A stretch of DNA of 54,848 nt from JBMNGG01 sp050949705 (GTDB lineage: Bacteria; Bacillota; Thermosediminibacteria; Thermosediminibacterales; Tepidanaerobacteraceae). Below the pieces are notes generated by a model, which was given only the letters and a program-made list of their open reading frames with translations, ran no database searches and was not told where the DNA came from. A program made the translations under genes and the position numbers. The stretch covers positions 1-54,848 of the forward strand of contig JBMNGG010000013.1 of the NCBI GenBank assembly GCA_050949705.1. The letters are read 5' to 3'. Position 1 is the stretch's first letter, and each line of letters starts with the position of its first letter. Shown piece by piece: positions 44,298-52,706 of this stretch.

Positions 44298-44912
44298 TTG
44301 CCTCACATATTCTTACAGAACCCTGTTTTAAGCAGCCATTTCGTTTGCAGTTCTATAACCAAATATTCTTCTAGGGTAATTATTCATCCAATGCTCTATC
44401 CTTTGTATTTCTCTATGTGTAAGTTTACCTATGTCTGTGCCTTTGGGAATAAAGCGACGAATAAGCCTATTAGCGTTTTCATTTGAGCCACGTTCCCATG
44501 AACTATAAGGATGAGCATAATACAACCTAAATCTTTTGTTTTTAGGATCAAGGGCAGAAGATTCTAACTCTGCACTGTTTAAAAATTCAGGGCCATTATC
44601 TACTGTGATCGTTTTGAAACGCTTTGAAAAGTTCTTGCCATACTTGCGTTCTAGTTTATCTAGCTCTTTCTTTACTGAGGCCTGGGTCTTATCAGGCATT
44701 TTGCGAATTATTTCTTGCCTGGTACTTCGCTCTGTTAGTACCAACAAAGTCGCACCACTTTGGCCTCGTTTGCCTACAATACAATCCATTTCCCAGTGCC
44801 CGTATTCTTCTCGCTTTTCTATATGGGATGGTCGTTCTTCAATACTGGTTCCTCTTAGATTTTTCTTAGCTATTCGGACTTTTTGGTATTTCCTCTTTTT
44901 CTTATTACGCTT
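44278..44912 (-). mobile_element. IS30-family insertion sequence fragment
   Basis: About 635 nt carrying the C-terminal half of an IS30 transposase plus one element end (about 44278-44327). The other end and the N-terminal DNA-binding half are missing, with the sequence switching at about 44912 to what looks like the native leader of the next gene. It truncates the XRE regulator. No target duplication can be shown since one end is gone. Confidence 0.78.
44328..44912 (-). pseudogene. IS30-family transposase, N-terminally truncated
   Basis: About 195 codons remain of a protein that is usually about 330-350 residues. They start within KKKRKYQKVRIAKKNLRGTS and run to the normal end GYRTANEMAA. 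The retroviral-type integrase core is present: first Asp in HWEMDCIVG, second Asp in TVDNGPEF and the Glu in SSWERGSNENANRLIRRF. The N-terminal helix-turn-helix that binds the element ends is absent. An internal ATG at 44789 exists but has no clear ribosome site. It is not expected to be active. Confidence 0.88.
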
Positions 44913-45733
44913 TATCGATTTAATTGTAAAGATTAAGTAGATATTTTCCAGTCTATCATACTTTGTATCAACTAAATCGTTATCAAGGAGAATAAAAAAT
45001 GGTCATGTATATCGCTACATATATCATAGACATAGCTGCACTTTTTTACTTGATAGGGTTGGTGTATTCCAGCACTTCATTGAAATGCGATCGTAAAAAT
45101 CCATTTTTGATTAGTATTATCCTTACTATAATAATAATTCTGTCTGAAGCCGGGTCTATTTTTGCCGAAAACGGAAGCTTAAATCTTCGCAGCATAAACA
45201 TTTTATGCAATATTCTTGGTTTTGCTCTTACTCCAATAATCCCTATTGCAATAACTTTGATTTTTGATAAAAGCATTCTTAGGAAGCATAAACTTATGCT
45301 GGTCCCTACACTAATAAATATCGTTGCTACAGTTTTATCACCGCTGTTTAGATTTATTTTTTATGTCGATTTTAACAATCATTATATAAGAGGAGATTAC
45401 TTTTTTATTTTTATTACAGTTTATATTATAAATCTTTTGCTCCTCGTTATTAGAACTATACAAGCAGGCAAGAAGTATAATTATCCGATTATGTATAAGA
45501 TGCTTGCCTTGTCCCTGTTTACTATCATCGGCACAAGTATTCAGCTCGTAAATCCGTTAGCATATTCATCGTGGCATTGTGTAACTCTATCCTTGTTACT
45601 ATATCTTTTCTTAATGTCTGAGTTTGATAGCAGCTTTGACACATTAACCGGTCTTTATAACCGAGCAGCTTTTGATAAAGCGACAAAACAGATAGCGGGG
45701 TCAAAGGCGTTTTCCATCATCATTCTTGATATG

Positions 45734-45967
45734 CTTATGTTAATTTAAAAGTAGGCCATCATTTCAATTGAAAACTGGTCCACCCTAAAATATAATACCC
45801 CTATACATATTGTAGGGGGTACGGAGGTTGATAAGATTGGACCAGAAAGCAGATATACTAATGAAATACTTTAGAGAAAACAAATCCCAAAGAGCCATAG
45901 CAAGAGAACTTGGTATTCAAGGACCACAGTACAAAAATACATAAAAGACTTAAAACAAAACATGAAA
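45734..45967 (+). mobile_element. IS21-family end fragment or miniature derivative
   Basis: Begins with a typical IS21-type left end (TGTTAATTTAAAAGTAGG at 45738) and the leader of istA, and ends within the istA start. An imperfect inverse copy of the end (ATGTTTTGTTTTAAG on the minus strand) lies at the right border, so it may be a non-autonomous mini-element. TGATAT occurs at both junctions (45727-45732 and 45968-45973). Confidence 0.7.
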
Positions 45968-45970
45968 TGA
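45837..45970 (+). pseudogene. istA: IstA transposase N-terminal fragment with frameshift
   Basis: TTG at 45837 after GGAGG opens DQKADILMKYFRENKSQRAI and ARELGI, the N-terminal helix-turn-helix of IS21 IstA. A frameshift near 45920 diverts it to an early stop. The native continuation RTTVQKYIKDLKQN is seen in the next frame and runs to the border. Only about 45 of roughly 400-500 residues remain. Confidence 0.82.
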
Positions 45971-46369
45971 TATAAACGATTTCAAAAACGTTAATGATAA
46001 ATATGGGCACGATCATGGAGACAGTATTATTAAAGAAGTGGCAGCAATTATTCAAAAATCCTTTAACAAACATTATACCTGCTATCGTTTTGGCGGTGAT
46101 GAATTTTCTATTATAGGCAATGAAACAGATAAAGAAAAGATTGAAAATCGGCTAAGGATTATGACAAAAAATCTTACAGAAATGCGCGAGAAAGGCAAAT
46201 CGTTACCAACAATTTCTTATGGTTATAGCATTTTTCGAGGAGGAGAAAAGCTGGATTTTGATAAAACCTTTAAAGAGGCCGATGAACAGATGTACTATTT
46301 TAAAAAGATCTATAAAAGTGATGTTACCTAAGAGACGGCAGAATCGTTTTCTTAAAGAAAGAAGGATAA

Positions 46370-46397
46370 ACACTCTATATCAAATTTCATAGAGTGT
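46370..46397 (+). terminator. Hairpin after the split diguanylate cyclase
   Basis: ACACTCTAT (46370-46378) pairs with ATAGAGTGT (46389-46397). A TTCTTTTTT run follows about 10 nt later, making it an imperfect terminator. Confidence 0.5.
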
Positions 46398-46464
46398 ATG
46401 ATATAAATTCTTTTTTGCAGAAATATAATAATGAGTTTTTAAGCAATGTGAAGGGATAGAACTT

Positions 46465-46620
46465 ATGGGCATGAATATTATGGTTGTAGACGACGAGCAG
46501 TCCATAGCGGATCTGATTGAAGTTTATTTAAAAATGAAGGTTAAACAGTGTACAAATTTTATAACGGTCAGTATGCGTTAAGATGTGTTAAGTCGGAACG
46601 GTTAGATCTTGCAATTCCAC
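46465..46620 (+). pseudogene. Response regulator receiver fragment (VanR/OmpR type)
   Basis: A start with GAAGGGATAG upstream opens NIMVVDDEQSIADLIEVYLK, the first strand and helix of a receiver domain with the acidic Asp-Asp pocket. A frameshift near 46530 moves the match to the next frame (TVYKFYNGQYALRCVKSERL, then DLAI). There an in-frame TAA sits where a Tyr codon is expected. Similarity ends before the phosphorylated Asp. The DNA-binding domain and the partner kinase are gone. Confidence 0.78.
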
Positions 46621-46631
46621 TCACCTTTAAT

Positions 46632-46672
46632 CCTCGATATGAGTCTATCGAAATATATCGAGGGCTTTTTTC
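46632..46672 (+). terminator. Rho-independent terminator after the response-regulator remnant
   Basis: CCTCGATAT (46632-46640) pairs with ATATCGAGG (46655-46663) and is followed by GCTTTTTTCT. Confidence 0.8.
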
Positions 46673-46675
46673 TAA

Positions 46676-47058
46676 AGAAGTTAGGAAGAATACTTAAAAA
46701 ATAATAAGAAAAAATGCTTCGCATAAAAAAAGGAAGATGTCAGAAAAGCTGGGCAATCGTTTAAACATCATGGTAATATAGCAGTACTACTTTGCAGATT
46801 TGTTCCAATAGTGCGGAGCATAATCTCCTTACCAGCTGGTATATCTAATATGAAATTTAATTTATTTTACTAACTATCTTAGGTACATTTATTTGGAATA
46901 CGGTCCTTGCCTATTTAGGAAATTTAGCAGTAAGTGCATGGGAAAAGGTTGTTTCTCATATAGATTTTTATTCTATGTCGGTTGTAGTACCGGTTGGTAT
47001 ATTTGTTTTCATATTTCTGGTTATGTTTATAAAGAAAAGGTTATTAAATCAAGAGTAA
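46676..47058 (+). pseudogene. DedA family membrane protein remnant
   Basis: The C-terminal half of a DedA/SNARE-associated membrane protein, broken by frameshifts. Readable pieces are HHGNIAVLLCRFVPIVRSII followed by SLPAGISNMKFNLF, then TILGTFIWNTVLAYLGN after a shift, and finally a membrane helix ending IKKRLLNQE with TAA at 47056. The FVPxVR motif is the family hallmark. The N-terminal half is missing. The pieces use at least two frames and no intact start exists. Confidence 0.8.
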
Positions 47059-47377
47059 CAAACAAGATAATATTCGGGAATATAGAAACTAAACTAACAA
47101 CAGTATATTATGCAATCTAACATATCAATAATCGTTCCCTGACATCAATTCCATAACTTAAGCCATGGGGACTGTGTAACATAGAACACGAAGGCGTAAG
47201 CCTTGATTTTACTGGATTTGCTGGAATACATTCAACCTATCTACTCGAACTAAAGTGCTAAAATGCGTACATGGGAACATATCGAGGGTATATTTTTTGG
47301 TAAAAAAGAGCTTAAAATCAGGGAGGGTTGAGGAGACAGAATGGATCTAAACGCAAGGCGCGTCAATATCCTATTCC
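47059..47377. other. Intergenic region without recognised genes
   Basis: About 320 nt between the DedA remnant and the end of the PHP gene. Only a small AAGGC/GCCTT hairpin near 47190 was seen. A frame on the plus strand starting at 47341 has GAGGAG before it but runs antisense into the PHP gene and is not supported. Confidence 0.4.
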
Positions 47378-48370
47378 TCAAATCGGCACGTAATAACGTC
47401 TTCGTTTGGAGAAAGTTGCTAACGTTTCATACCCATATTTTCTCAACTGTTCCTTTGCCAGATCCAGGTTCGTTCCTAAATCATCGGGATAATGAGCATC
47501 TGACGATAAAGTCATCGGGATTTGATATTTTGCCAGCGTTCTCAAGTAGCCAGGGCTCGGGCAGGCTTCTTCTATAGGAGCACGATAGGAGAGCCCTGTA
47601 TTCAATTCGGTAGCAATATTATGCTTCCTCAATGTTGTGGCGACCTTTTCATAACAACCTTGCAATAGTATCTCGTCAGGACGATAACCGAATACTTTCA
47701 AATTATCCAAATGTGCCGCTATATCAAACAGCTTTGACTCAATTGCTTGGCATATATAAGAGGTGTGTATTTTGTATAACTTTATCAAATTAACATTTTC
47801 AAAAATATACGCACATTCTGGGTTATCAAAGCCCCAGCCGTTTATAAAATGAACTGCACCAATGACATAGTACCACGGTTTACCTGTGATTAATTTTTCC
47901 AGCTCCTCCTCCCCATTGGGAAAGAAATCAGCTTCAATCCCTAGCTTGAGCTGAACTCCTCGTTTTTCCCACTTTTCTTTTTGGGATTGAATAAATTCAA
48001 GAAACTGATTCATTGACGGTATGACAGATACTTGATTCAGCCACTTTCTTTGTATATTTCCTAATCTATCCGGCTGGAGATAAATATGCTTTTCATAATA
48101 ATCCAAAGTATCATGAAAGCGATAGAGATGATCCAAAATACCGACTTGCTTAATACCAAGCTGCTTTGCCCGCTCCAAGTATAAATCAAGCCAATACTCA
48201 GAATAATCCCCTTCTTTCACTCTCTTGTTTAATTCGGCTAGCAATAATTGCATCCACTTATAAGAATAGGTTTTATTTTTCATGAAGAATTCCAAAGCAT
48301 TTGCGGTGCGGCCTATCCAATCCGCCGAATAGGGTCCTTCTTCCAAATGAACATGGTAATCTATCTTCAT
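47378..48370 (-). CDS. PHP-domain phosphoesterase (histidinol-phosphatase-like)
   Basis: A 330-residue metal-dependent PHP-fold hydrolase. Metal ligands are visible as DYHVHLE (His6, His8), LDHLYRFHD, GIEADFFP, GAVHFINGW, AAHLDNLK and the closing SSDAHYPDDLG. It resembles HisK-type histidinol phosphatases but is longer than the usual 260-270 residues. A helical insert (about 30-75, KTYSYKWMQLLLAELNKR) accounts for most of the difference. ATG 48370 follows GGAGGTG. No histidine genes are adjacent, so a different phosphate ester is possible. Confidence 0.87.
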   Translation of the reverse strand: MKIDYHVHLEEGPYSADWIGRTANALEFFMKNKTYSYKWMQLLLAELNKRVKEGDYSEYWLDLYLERAKQLGIKQVGILDHLYRFHDTLDYYEKHIYLQPDRLGNIQRKWLNQVSVIPSMNQFLEFIQSQKEKWEKRGVQLKLGIEADFFPNGEEELEKLITGKPWYYVIGAVHFINGWGFDNPECAYIFENVNLIKLYKIHTSYICQAIESKLFDIAAHLDNLKVFGYRPDEILLQGCYEKVATTLRKHNIATELNTGLSYRAPIEEACPSPGYLRTLAKYQIPMTLSSDAHYPDDLGTNLDLAKEQLRKYGYETLATFSKRRRYYVPI

Positions 48371-48482
48371 TTGAACACCTCCTTTTACTTGGTGGCAGAG
48401 CAGTTTAGATGATAAATACAATAAGGCACCCTATATCCCAGTTGGTAGAGCGCCTTGTTTTATTTTGGTGATCCAAACAGGG

Positions 48483-50019
48483 TCATTTCTTTTTTGTAAA
48501 GAGAATTGCACGACTCCAGATAATATCATACATAGGAGAAGCAATCTTGGTCTCCTGATTGACATAGGCTCTGAAGCCTATAAGAACATTCTGATTATTG
48601 TCAACTCCGAATGCTGACCCTTGAGGGTTGCCGGTGCTGTAAGGTATAATTACTTCATTACCTTCTTTGCTTTCTCTTGCCATTTTTACAACATAATAAT
48701 ACTTTGAATTTTTGTAATGTTTGGGGAAATATTCGTCGGCTGGATATTGCAGCTCATTTGTTATGCGGGCTGCCACAACTCCATTCAGAAGTTCTTCACC
48801 GTAAAAACTGTTAGCTAAGTAAGTTGCGAATCCAGTTTGTGTGTGGTTAATGCCATATATTATAACAAAATCATCATCAGTAGCTAATTTAAAACTTTCT
48901 GTTCTATAATAAAGTGTATCCCTGTCATCTATAAGAGCATTTCTATCCTGCAGTATACTTTCAAAACCATCAATTTCCCAGGGGTTTAAATCAAGGTCAA
49001 CAATATCATATTCTGGATTTTGGTATTTACGGATAATTTGATTTCTCAAATAATTTAAAGTGTCCCTTGCTGTTGGTACGACCTGGAACTCAGTTATACC
49101 GGTCTCCCGCTTTTTAAGCTTGGGTATAGGCCATGGTTTGTCAGTAGGTAAAGGTTTTTCAGGAGTTATTCTCAATACGGTAAAGAATTTATCAAGATTA
49201 TAGATATAATCCCATCCGATGTCAGGATCTTCAAAAATAGCTGCTCTCATGACAAACGAAAAGTGATCTTTGCCCTTTTCAAGTCCCATATTGACTAGAT
49301 TTAAAGGAATATTGTCATTGTTCATAATTCCTGGGTTAAAACCCGATTCAATCAGTGTATTACGCATTTGGCTATTTATATCTTGATCCGCAGTAGTTAT
49401 GATAATTGTAGAACTGTCAAAAGGATTTCCAGGGGTTCCATAAGGTGTACTATCTGTCCAAATAGAGTTATTGCTAATCTGGTCACCCATACTGGCACCT
49501 ATATAGTGGTAAAAACCGGTGCAGTGATTACCAGCTGTAATATCATTGCTATAGTCTTTTTTCTTTATATTTTCAACGAATCCCAGATAACTTCGAAAAC
49601 TAAAATATACTACCGGGGGAGGTGTCTGGCCTATTAATACTATAGCTTCATCAGGGCGTAGTTTATAGTCGAGTCCAGGTGCTGCATATAGAATATTAGG
49701 TGGGAAGTTTCCAGGGTTACAAGGGTCATAGTCTTTTGGTGGTCTCTGACCTGGGCAAGGATCTTGGTTCGGTGCCGGAGGCAGGAGATAGACTGCATAG
49801 GGTACGCCTGCATTATTGCCAAAGCAAGTGCCAACCTTACCATCACTGGCTAACTTTAATATATCAAATATAGCTTATACTGCCTTTTTGAACAATAAAG
49901 CCTCTTTCTTCTAATAGTTTTACAAACTTATTTATTCTTCCATTTCTATCAAAATAGTGTTCATACTCTGGTGTATCAACACGATCATGATACGGATTAC
50001 TTATGTTAGGGTCGTTCAT
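48483..50019 (-). pseudogene. Frameshifted unknown protein, about 510 residues
   Basis: On the minus strand ATG 50019 (AAAGGAAT upstream) opens 51 codons ending KGSISYI and a TGA at 49864. The coding match continues in the next frame with FDILKLASDGKVG and runs without a stop to 48483. The total length of 1,537 nt is one base over a multiple of three, so one indel near 49868 splits the gene. The long part has a proline/cysteine-rich stretch (PNQDPCPGQRPPKDYDPCNPG), VVYFSFRSYLGF and STIIITTADQDIN. Its family was not recognised. A shorter product from ATG 49490 (335 residues) is conceivable but lacks a ribosome site. Confidence 0.75.
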
Positions 50020-50212
50020 ATGAATCATTCCTTTACTGTTTTATCGTATTATAGTATATGATGTGTTTCTATAAAGGTGTGATTTCGTAAATAAGCGAAA
50101 ATGACATAACCGTTAAGAGAGCATTAGCATATCAAATTAGTATATGACCTATCGATGAAATAAACGAAACCGAGCGCCTCCCGAAACAATAAATTTTACA
50201 AGGAGAATTATA

Positions 50213-50957
50213 ATGGATTTATTAGAATTAATCATAGAGTATCACAAGGAGAACGAACGACAGGGACCAGGCAGTGAAGAAGCAACATTAAGAGCACTAA
50301 GCTATATTCCTGATTGAATGAAAAAGCAAAAATACTGACATCGGCTGCGGTTCCGGCGGGCAGACAATAACCCTTGCAAAAAATACAGAAGCACATATCA
50401 CTGCTGTGGATATGCTGCCGCAGTTTTTAGAAACGCTTATGAAAAAAGCTAAGGAGAATAACCTTATAGACCGTATTACAGCGAAAGAAATGCTAATGGA
50501 TAATTTGACCTTTGATGAAAATTCTTTTGATGTACTATGGTCGGAGGGGGTTATCTACAATATAGGTTTTGAAAATGGGCTGTCACTGTGGAGAAAATAC
50601 TTGAAGGATAACGGTATATCGCTGTTTCAGAAATTTCATGGCTAACCGATACAAGACCAGAGGAAATTGAGCAGTACTAGGTTAATGCATACTCGGAGAT
50701 TGATACAATAGAGAACAAGTTAACAGTTATTAAAAATGCGGGTATACTTCTGTTGCTCATTTTGTGCTGGATGACAAATGTTGGTTAAATTATTATCAGC
50801 AGCTTTTGTAAAATGCGGATGAATTCCTGAAAAATACGATTATGCCGATGAGGTTAAGGAATTCCTTGAACTAGGTAAAAATAAAGCCGATATGTATAAC
50901 CGGTTTAAGGATTATTACAGCTATGTATTTTATATTGCTAAGAAAAAAGTAATTTAA
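50213..50957 (+). pseudogene. SAM-dependent methyltransferase, class I, multiply frameshifted
   Basis: ATG 50213 with AAGGAGAAT opens a sequence that breaks after 34 codons. The remainder is readable by frame changes: DIGCGSGGQTITLAKN (SAM-binding motif I), AVDMLPQFLETL, then FDVLWSEGVIYNIG, AVSEISWLTDTRPEEIEQY, VAHFVLDDKCWLNYY and a C-terminal YSYVFYIAKKVI with TAA at 50957. At least four single-base losses (near 50313, 50334, 50738 and 50834), a shift near 50620 and a TAG replacing a Trp codon near 50677 are inferred. The full-length ancestor would be about 245 residues. Confidence 0.85.
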
Positions 50958-50995
50958 TGTAACCCTCAAGATAGAAAGAAAAGGAGTGCAATAAA

Positions 50996-51580
50996 ATGCC
51001 ATCTGACAGCTTCGCACCAAGGACTGATGAAGAGCTGCAAAAGAGCACGGTTGATGAGTTTAAACCTCATAATGCACCGATTACTCTTGTTGAATACGAT
51101 CCTAGTTGGCCTGAATTGTTTGAACGGGAAGCAAACCGGATTCGTGCAGTGCTTGGGAGCAAAGCGCTGCAGATTGAACATGTAGGCTCAACATCGGTGC
51201 CTGGGCTTTGTGCCAAACCGATAATTGATATACTTCTGGTTGTAAAGAACTCCGCCGAGGAGCCGTCCTATGTTCCGGCCTTGGAGGCAGTCGGCTATAG
51301 ACTACGAATTCGAGAGCCCGAGTGGTTTCAGCATCGCATGTTTAAAGGCCCTGACACTGACATTAACCTACATGTGTTCAGTGAGGGAGCGTCTGAGATA
51401 GATAGAATGTTACGCTTTCGAGATTGGTTGCGCTTAAATGAGAGTGATCGTGACAAATATGCACAAGTCAAGCGAAGCTTGGCTAAGAATAAGTGGAGGC
51501 ACGTTCAGCACTATGCGGACGCCAAAACATCAATAGTCCAGGAAATCATGGAACGGGCAAATTCAATTTCTTTATTGTAA
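50996..51580 (+). CDS. GrpB family protein (nucleotidyltransferase-like)
   Basis: A 194-residue protein of the GrpB/UPF0157 family, which has a nucleotidyltransferase-like fold. Core motifs are VEYDPSWPELFEREANRIRAVL, QIEHVGSTSVPGLCAKPIIDILL and FKGPDTDINLHVFSEGASEI. The GST-then-D(I)x pattern forms the nucleotide site. The function is undefined; fusions to dephospho-CoA kinase are known in other bacteria. ATG follows AAGGAGTGC. It is intact although it lies within the decay zone. Confidence 0.92.
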   Translation: MPSDSFAPRTDEELQKSTVDEFKPHNAPITLVEYDPSWPELFEREANRIRAVLGSKALQIEHVGSTSVPGLCAKPIIDILLVVKNSAEEPSYVPALEAVGYRLRIREPEWFQHRMFKGPDTDINLHVFSEGASEIDRMLRFRDWLRLNESDRDKYAQVKRSLAKNKWRHVQHYADAKTSIVQEIMERANSISLL

Positions 51581-51659
51581 AATGCGTCTTTTAATTGGCT
51601 AGCAGAGCTAGCTCTTCTATAATAATATTAAAGAATTATGGTGGTCCTGTAGTTTCCTG

Positions 51660-51945
51660 TGAAAGACTCGACTTTCTTTCTGTTTCAAAAGCCATGTTTC
51701 AACTTCTGCTCTGCTATCATACAAATGCTTATCTTTGTTTGTCTCTATTGCGATTTCTTTGAATCTGCCTTTCTGACTTATTTCCTGAGGAACAATAATA
51801 GCAGCTTTTTATACCATAATTTACAAATTTCTGGATGATGTTACCACACGTCTTAATTTTAAGTTTGATGAAGTCTTCCGATAAGATTGAGTAGTGTATC
51901 ATAAGTATCATAAGTGCATTTGCCTCATGTTCCCAACATAAGTAC
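51660..51945 (-). pseudogene. DUF4180 protein remnant with frameshift and 9-bp duplication
   Basis: Minus-strand sequence reads LCWEHEANALM, a 9-bp tandem duplication (TATCATAAG twice at 51897-51914 on the plus strand), then IHYSILSEDFIKLK, GNIIQKFVNYGIK. After one extra base near 51805 it continues AAIIVPQEISQKGRFKEIAI and ends in AEVETWLLKQK. This is the DUF4180 pattern. The first 30 or so residues are missing, cut where a terminator hairpin now lies. Confidence 0.72.
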
Positions 51946-51973
51946 CTGCCCGTTTTAGGGCAGGCCTTTTTTT
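51945..51973 (+). terminator. Rho-independent terminator upstream of the TetR operon
   Basis: CCTGCCC (51945-51951) and GGGCAGG (51958-51964) with a 6-nt loop, then CCTTTTTTT. It insulates the TetR operon from upstream transcription. Confidence 0.88.
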
Positions 51974-51982
51974 GAAGCGCAA

Positions 51983-52037
51983 TTGACCTTTTAGGTCAAC
52001 GAGTGTATAATAATATTAATTGACCTAATAGGTAAAT
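51983..52037 (+). promoter_or_regulatory. Promoter with two TetR operators
   Basis: TTGACC (51983-51988), 17-nt spacer and TATAAT (52006-52011) form a near-consensus promoter. The perfect palindrome TTGACCT-TTT-AGGTCAA (51983-51999) covers the -35 box and spacer. A second, slightly degenerate copy, TTGACCTAATAGGTAA (52020-52035), lies just after the start point. Two sites around the promoter fit tight autorepression by the TetR protein encoded next. Confidence 0.85.
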
Positions 52038-52068
52038 AATAATTTAAGATGTTAAAGGAGGAAGATGA

Positions 52069-52692
52069 TTGTTCTCAAAATTCTTGAGTTTAGAACCTGA
52101 AAGGCGAAACGCTATCTTAAATGCTGCCTTAAAAGAATTTGCCAGAAAGGGCTATGATGAAGCGTCAACCAATGTTATCGCTAAGGAAGCTGGTATTTCA
52201 AAGCCATTGATGTTTCACTATGTCAACAATAAAAAGGATTTCTTTCTATCCCTTTACGACTATTGTTTGGAGGTACTGGAAAGGGAATATTTTAGCCAGA
52301 TTAATTTAGACGAAAAGGATATCTTTCAACGGTTGCGGCAAACTTGTTTGCTTAAAATTCAGCTGATGCAAAAACACCCCTGGATTTTTGACTTTACACG
52401 GGTAGCAGTTTACGCCGATTCTGAGGTGGTGAGGGATGAATTGGCAAAAAGGCGTAAGATGGTGGAAACCAGCTTATATGAAAGATTTTACGGGGATATA
52501 GACACATCCTGCTTTCGCAGCGAGCTAGATGCGGAAAAATCAAAGCAATTGATCTTCTGGGCTGTAGGCGGATATGCAAATCAAATACTGGAGCAATTTA
52601 AAAGTGCTGATGTCTTGGAGTTTGATTTTGAAAAAATATGCAATGAGTTCGATGGTTATCTTAACGAGCTGCGTAAAGCATTTTATAAATGA
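52069..52692 (+). CDS. TetR/AcrR family transcriptional repressor
   Basis: A 207-residue regulator. The N-terminal helix-turn-helix (about 12-58) shows NAALKEFARKGYDEASTNVIAKEAGISKPLMFHYVNNKKDFF, in the standard family pattern. The C-terminal helical part should bind the ligand of the export system. TTG 52069 follows AAAGGAGG by about 9 nt. The promoter region has two palindromic operators. The ABC ATPase follows 14 nt after the stop, so regulator and pump form one operon. Confidence 0.93.
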   Translation: MFSKFLSLEPERRNAILNAALKEFARKGYDEASTNVIAKEAGISKPLMFHYVNNKKDFFLSLYDYCLEVLEREYFSQINLDEKDIFQRLRQTCLLKIQLMQKHPWIFDFTRVAVYADSEVVRDELAKRRKMVETSLYERFYGDIDTSCFRSELDAEKSKQLIFWAVGGYANQILEQFKSADVLEFDFEKICNEFDGYLNELRKAFYK

Positions 52693-52706
52693 TGGGGGGA
52701 CATTTA

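Larger units (their letters stand above)
44999..46331 (+). pseudogene. Membrane diguanylate cyclase split by an IS21-end insertion
   Basis: The first part (44999 to about 45733) codes for six or more membrane helices and the start of a GGDEF domain (DTLTGLYNRAAF, SIIILD). About 240 nt of foreign DNA follow. The frame then resumes at about 45972 with INDFKNVNDKYGHDHGD and continues through the intact active-site motif FGGDEF (46088-46105) to the stop at 46331. Joining the halves gives a full-length enzyme that would make cyclic di-GMP. As it stands the reading frame stops at 45748. AAGGAG lies 8 nt before the start ATG. Confidence 0.88.

Noticed and set aside
46465..46620. Possible vancomycin-resistance locus from a VanR-like fragment and a nearby Ddl
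   Set aside because: The fragment is a generic receiver-domain start, the ligase looks like a normal D-Ala-D-Ala enzyme on the other strand, and no VanH, VanX or VanS is present.
47341..47577. Plus-strand 78-codon frame with GAGGAG before its ATG
   Set aside because: It runs antisense through the PHP gene, whose minus-strand metal-ligand motifs are clear. The plus frame has no protein-like features.
48424..48460. tRNA-like D-arm phrase (CAGTTGGTAGAGC) near the end of the PHP leader
   Set aside because: There is no matching acceptor stem, anticodon arm or GGTTCGAATCC T-arm around it. It may be a chance match or a tiny tRNA fragment within a weak hairpin.
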